Shown here: positions 6,600-9,363 of the stretch, piece after piece
Layout of the letters: the number at the start of each line of letters is the position of its first letter
Position numbering within the stretch: position 1 is the first letter of the stretch
Assembly: GCA_015655035.1 (NCBI GenBank)
Contig: JAATFS010000270.1
Coordinates: 1-9,363, forward strand
Source of the DNA: Lysobacterales bacterium
Lineage (GTDB): Bacteria > Pseudomonadota > Gammaproteobacteria > Xanthomonadales > Xanthomonadaceae
Direction: 5' to 3'
DNA: 9,363 nucleotides
Translations under genes and position numbers: made by a program
Notes under the pieces: model-generated
Seen by the model: only the letters and a program-made list of their open reading frames with translations
Told to the model about the DNA's origin: nothing
Databases searched by the model: none

Positions 6600-6605
6600 T
6601 ATAAA
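6600..6605 (+). promoter_or_regulatory. Candidate -10 box of asd
   Basis: TATAAA stands nine bases before the asd ATG in an A/T-rich patch that is unlike the surrounding DNA. A start 7-10 bases downstream would leave a leader of zero to three bases, and no Shine-Dalgarno sequence is visible. No -35 hexamer is recognisable upstream. Alternatively the A/T-rich patch is only an unstructured ribosome-binding region. Confidence 0.35.
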
Positions 6606-6614
6606 GACATTCTC

Positions 6615-7643
6615 ATGAGCAACGAAAGTCGTCGTTTCAACGTCGCGGTCGTGGGTGCCACCGGCGCCGTCGGCGAAACCATGCTGAACATCCTGGGCGA
6701 ACGCGATTTCCCGGTCGCGCAGCTTTATGCATTGGCATCCGAGCGCTCGGCGGGTGGGCAGGTGGAGTTCAAGGGCAACAAGGTCGAGGTGCTGGACCTG
6801 GCCACGTTTGATCCGAGCGGGGTGGACATCGCGCTGTTTTCGGCCGGTGGTGGCGTCTCCAAGGAATACGGGCCCAAGTTCGCCGCCGCCGGTGCGGTGG
6901 TGATCGATAACTCGTCGGCCTTCCGTTACGACGATGACGTGCCGCTGGTAGTGTCCGAGGTCAATCCGGAAGCGCTGAAGCAGCGCCCGCGCGGGATCAT
7001 TGCCAATCCCAATTGTTCGACCATGCAGATGCTGGTCGCGCTCGGTCCGATCCACCGCAAGTACGGTATCGAGCGGATCAACGTGGCGACCTACCAGTCG
7101 GTGTCCGGCGGCGGTCGTTCGGCAATGGAGGAGCTGGGCAAGCAGACCGCGCAATTGCTGGCGTTCCAGGACATCGATCCGCAGCGTTTCCCGGTGCAGA
7201 TCGCGTTCAACCTGATCCCGCACATCGATGACTTCCTGGACAATGGTTTCACCAAGGAAGAAATGAAGCTGGTCTGGGAGACCCGCAAGATCCTGGGCGA
7301 TGAGTCGATCATGGTGAATCCGACGGCGGTCCGCGTGCCGGTGTTCTACGGTCACTCCGAGGCGGTGGCGATCGAGACGCGCGAGAAGATCACGGTGGAA
7401 GCCGCGCGCGAGCTGCTGTCGCAGTCCCCAGGCGTGGAAGTGGTCGATGAGCGCAAGGCCGGTGGTTATCCGACGCCGGTGACGCATGCGTCGGGCAAGG
7501 ATGCGGTCTACGTGGGGCGTATCCGCGAGGATTTGTCGCATCCGCGCGGGCTGAATCTGTGGATCGTGTCGGACAACATCCGCAAGGGGGCTGCGCTCAA
7601 TGCGGTGCAGTTGGCAGAGCTGGTGGCGGTGGAAATCGCCTGA
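6615..7643 (+). CDS. asd: Aspartate-beta-semialdehyde dehydrogenase
   Basis: Reduces L-aspartyl-4-phosphate with NADPH to aspartate-4-semialdehyde, the branch point to lysine, diaminopimelate, methionine and threonine. The protein is 342 aa, the usual size of the shorter, non-E. coli-type Asd. The nucleotide-binding loop GATGAVGE spans 14-21. The nucleophile is C134 in NPNCST. Other conserved elements are YQSVSGGGRSAMEEL (160-174) with Q161, the substrate Arg R240 in AVRVPV, and the catalytic base H247 in YGHSEAV. ATG 6615 opens MSNESRRFNVAVVGATG, with no reasonable alternative start. It is separated from the aroC operon by a hairpin and about 60 bases of A/T-richer DNA, so it probably has its own promoter. 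A strong terminator follows. The neighbouring fimV is also found downstream of asd in pseudomonads. Confidence 0.97.
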   Translation: MSNESRRFNVAVVGATGAVGETMLNILGERDFPVAQLYALASERSAGGQVEFKGNKVEVLDLATFDPSGVDIALFSAGGGVSKEYGPKFAAAGAVVIDNSSAFRYDDDVPLVVSEVNPEALKQRPRGIIANPNCSTMQMLVALGPIHRKYGIERINVATYQSVSGGGRSAMEELGKQTAQLLAFQDIDPQRFPVQIAFNLIPHIDDFLDNGFTKEEMKLVWETRKILGDESIMVNPTAVRVPVFYGHSEAVAIETREKITVEAARELLSQSPGVEVVDERKAGGYPTPVTHASGKDAVYVGRIREDLSHPRGLNLWIVSDNIRKGAALNAVQLAELVAVEIA

Positions 7644-7680
7644 GGTTGGCGCGCTGGGGTATTGGCGCGGTGTCATGAGG

Positions 7681-7717
7681 GCCGGAAATCCGCTTGGTCG
7701 GATTCCCGGCTTTTTTT
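7681..7717 (+). terminator. Rho-independent terminator of asd
   Basis: Arms GCCGGAAATCCG (7681-7692) and CGGATTCCCGGC (7699-7710) form a 12-bp stem with one A-C mismatch and a six-base loop, followed at once by seven T residues. It lies 38 bases after the asd stop. This should separate asd from fimV transcription, at least in part. Confidence 0.93.
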
Positions 7718-7800
7718 GTTTCTGTGGCTGGCGCTTGCTTGTGGTTGTGGGTGGATTCGGGTCCTGGTGGGTTTGTTTTGGTTGTTGGGGTGGTGGGAAG
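7718..7800 (+). other. G/T-rich spacer with regularly spaced GGG runs
   Basis: On the plus strand this stretch is almost entirely G and T, with only a few C and A. GGG runs start at 7749, 7759, 7769, 7787 (GGGG) and 7795; the first three are exactly ten bases apart. It could form a loose G-quadruplex, though one loop of about 15 bases exceeds the usual limit. No coding sequence is convincing here. Confidence 0.35.
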
Positions 7801-7842
7801 GTCCAGGTCCAGATCAATATCCCGCGCGCCTTCGCCAGCGGC

Positions 7843-7848
7843 TATATT
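7843..7848 (+). promoter_or_regulatory. Candidate -10 box of fimV
   Basis: TATATT, one mismatch from TATAAT, ends six bases before ATG 7855. A start seven bases after the box falls on that ATG. No matching -35 hexamer is seen. It is the only A/T-rich hexamer of this quality between the asd terminator and fimV. Confidence 0.4.
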
Positions 7849-7854
7849 GATGAC

Positions 7855-9363
7855 ATGAAACGTAGGGGCAGGGGCGCCATGCGTCCAATACAAAGTTTGT
7901 GGGCATTGGCCTTGATGCTGTGCAGCGGTGCTGCGCTGGCACTGGGGCTGGGCGATATCCGTGTGTTGTCCAAGGCCGGGCAGCCGCTGGTGGCGGAGAT
8001 TCCGGTTATTTCCAATGAGCCGGGTGAACTGGAGAAGGCCAGGGTGGCACTGGCGTCGCCGGAAACGTTCGCGCGCGTGGGGCTGGTCCGTCCGCAGGCG
8101 CTGGTGGACGAGTTGCAGTTCCAGTTCGCGCAGGATGCGCGCGGCGGTGCGGTGATCCGCGTTACCAGCCGGGGACCTGTGCAGCAGAAGGCGATCAGTT
8201 TCCTGGTCGAGGTCGATTGGGGACAGGGGCGGTTGGTGCGGGAATACTCCGCGCTGGTGGATGCCCCCGGCACCGCCGCAGCGGTAGCCGAACCCGAAAT
8301 CGCGGCGCCGCATGCCAGTGCCGGTAATTCGATCGTACGCAACTCCGCCTCGGCTTCGGCGCTGTCGAACGAACCTAGAGCGACGGCGACCGTGCCTGCC
8401 TCGGCCACGGCGGTACCGCTGCGGCCGGGCGCGGTGCTGGCGCGGGTTCGACAGGGTCAGACCCTGTCGCACATCGCACTCGACCTGGCCCGCAGGAACG
8501 GTCACTCGCTCGACCAGACCATGCTGGCGTTGCTGCGCACCAATCCGGATGCGTTCATCGGCGGCAACATCAATCGTCTCAAGCAAGGCGTCGTGCTGCG
8601 TACGCCGCAGCAGGACGAGCTGGCCCAGATCGGCGCGGCCGAGGCCTCGGCGATGGTGCGGGAGCAGGCCGCGCAATGGCGGCAGGCGCGCGCGCCGGTG
8701 CCGCAGCCGGCCGAGGCGGGGGCGTCGTCCAGGCGTGCGGAGACGGCCGAGCGGTCGGCAAAAGGCGCGCGGCTTGAAATCGCGCCGGCGGTGGCCAGCG
8801 CGGCAAAGAACGCCGGAACGACCTCCGGTACCAGCACTGACGGTGAGGGCGACATGGCGACTAACGAACAACTGCAACAGGCGCGCGAGGATATCGCCAC
8901 GCGCGATGCGGAAATCCAGGAGTTGCGCACGCAAGTGGCGGAACTGGAGACGCTGAAGCAGAAACAACAGGCGCTGATTGCGCTCAAGGATACCGATCTG
9001 GCCGCAGCGCAGCAGCGCCTGGCGCAGGGGCCCGACGCCGGCTCGGCTGCCGCCTTCCCGCTATGGCTGATCGGCGGGCTCGTGCTGATAGTGGCCGGCG
9101 TAGTGGCCTGGTTGGCAGCGCGTCGGCGCAAGCCCTCGCCGTTGCCGCCGTTGCCAAGGCGGGATATCGAACCATCGTTGTCGGCTTCGGCGCCGCTGGC
9201 CGGCGCGCAAGAGGCACATGACGAAGCGGACAAGCGCCAGGATCTTCCGAGCTTTGGCGAGCGCGAGATCTCGCGCGAAGTGGAATTCGAGCAGGCCGAC
9301 CTGCGCGAAGAAGAGCGCAGTTTGCCGGTGGTCGAGCCCGAGTTGCCGACGCCGCTTGCGGCA
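7855..9363 (+). CDS. fimV: FimV-family polar peptidoglycan-binding inner-membrane protein (N-terminal 503 residues; 3' end beyond window)
   Basis: FimV organises cell-pole functions, including type IV pilus assembly and twitching, and binds peptidoglycan through LysM. Seen here: a signal peptide (about 1-29, ending ALALA before LGLGDIRVLSKAGQPL, the hallmark FimV N-terminus), a conserved periplasmic domain to about 138, a low-complexity linker, LysM at about 196-250 (RVRQGQTLSHIALDLARRNG), a predicted coiled coil at about 336-392, a transmembrane helix at about 402-421, an RRRK stop-transfer cluster, and the start of an acidic cytoplasmic region. The usual C-terminal TPR/FimV domain must lie beyond position 9363. 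Two starts are possible: ATG 7855 (MKRRGRGAM..., positive n-region, no ribosome site) and ATG 7879 (MRPIQSLW..., with GGGG four bases upstream). Transcription is independent of asd, judging by the strong terminator between them. Confidence 0.93.
   Translation, partial: MKRRGRGAMRPIQSLWALALMLCSGAALALGLGDIRVLSKAGQPLVAEIPVISNEPGELEKARVALASPETFARVGLVRPQALVDELQFQFAQDARGGAVIRVTSRGPVQQKAISFLVEVDWGQGRLVREYSALVDAPGTAAAVAEPEIAAPHASAGNSIVRNSASASALSNEPRATATVPASATAVPLRPGAVLARVRQGQTLSHIALDLARRNGHSLDQTMLALLRTNPDAFIGGNINRLKQGVVLRTPQQDELAQIGAAEASAMVREQAAQWRQARAPVPQPAEAGASSRRAETAERSAKGARLEIAPAVASAAKNAGTTSGTSTDGEGDMATNEQLQQAREDIATRDAEIQELRTQVAELETLKQKQQALIALKDTDLAAAQQRLAQGPDAGSAAAFPLWLIGGLVLIVAGVVAWLAARRRKPSPLPPLPRRDIEPSLSASAPLAGAQEAHDEADKRQDLPSFGEREISREVEFEQADLREEERSLPVVEPELPTPLAA
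8449..8469. repeat. Perfect 9-bp inverted repeat inside fimV
   Basis: Arms CGACAGGGT (8449-8457) and ACCCTGTCG (8461-8469) flank the triplet CAG. The repeat encodes the opening RQGQTLS of the LysM domain. It could form a tight hairpin in mRNA or be an operator-like dyad, but may be a by-product of codon choice. Confidence 0.6.

Noticed and set aside
7646..7669. Direct repeat TTGGCGCG twice between the asd stop and its terminator
   Set aside because: Eight bases, two copies, in GC-rich DNA and with no feature between them; too short to call an attachment site or operator.
6429..7817. Minus-strand open frame (462 codons) opposite asd
   Set aside because: It is antisense to asd and runs through the asd terminator and G/T-rich spacer, where it becomes Pro/Thr/Gln low-complexity sequence. 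No domain is recognisable.
7597..8967. Minus-strand open frame (456 codons) opposite fimV
   Set aside because: It is antisense to FimV, whose signal peptide, LysM and membrane helix are clear on the plus strand. The composition is that of a shadow frame.
1..9363. Defence system, mobile island or biosynthetic cluster
   Set aside because: Every gene is a recognisable housekeeping or envelope gene in a plausible conserved order with uniform composition. There is no transposase, integrase, repeat array, toxin-antitoxin pair or unassigned gene.

Overview
The window is high-GC (roughly two thirds G+C by eye), densely coded chromosomal DNA from a gammaproteobacterium. Gene content, gene order and the wording of the proteins, above all AroC, PrmB and the FimV N-terminus, suggest Xanthomonas or a close relative in the Xanthomonadaceae. 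This assignment rests on recognition, not on a database search. I see no mobile element, phage gene, CRISPR array, rRNA or tRNA.

Layout. (1) 32-1684, plus strand: an exported MltD-type lytic transglycosylase with a C-terminal LysM domain. (2) 1685-1845: a convergent gap with small hairpins. (3) 1846-3341, minus strand: a two-gene unit in which a SCO1/SenC copper chaperone is followed by phosphatidylserine decarboxylase (psd), joined by a GTGA stop/start overlap. (4) 3342-3421: a compact divergent promoter region. (5) 3422-6525, plus strand: a tight operon of prmB (ribosomal protein L3 glutamine methyltransferase), aroC (chorismate synthase) and a GhrB-like D-2-hydroxyacid dehydrogenase. It ends at a perfect 10-bp inverted repeat. 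(6) 6615-7643, plus strand: asd (aspartate-semialdehyde dehydrogenase), followed by a textbook Rho-independent terminator. (7) 7718-7854: a G/T-rich spacer. (8) 7855 to the window end, plus strand: the first 503 codons of fimV (LysM, coiled coil, transmembrane helix), cut off by the window edge.

Functionally this is core metabolism and envelope maintenance: murein turnover (MltD), phosphatidylethanolamine synthesis (Psd), cytochrome oxidase copper loading (SCO), ribosome modification (PrmB), aromatic and aspartate-family precursors (AroC, Asd; the latter also supplies diaminopimelate for murein) and a polar peptidoglycan-binding hub for type IV pili (FimV). The order prmB-aroC-dehydrogenase-asd-fimV resembles known enterobacterial (prmB-aroC; pdxB-usg-truA) and pseudomonad (asd-fimV-truA) clusters.

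I found no convincing undescribed multi-gene system. The points worth a second look are small: possible leaderless starts at asd and fimV, a five-codon ORF bridging prmB and aroC, overlapping divergent promoters, an unusual dehydrogenase tail, a Shine-Dalgarno-like sequence buried in a hairpin, and a G/T-rich spacer.
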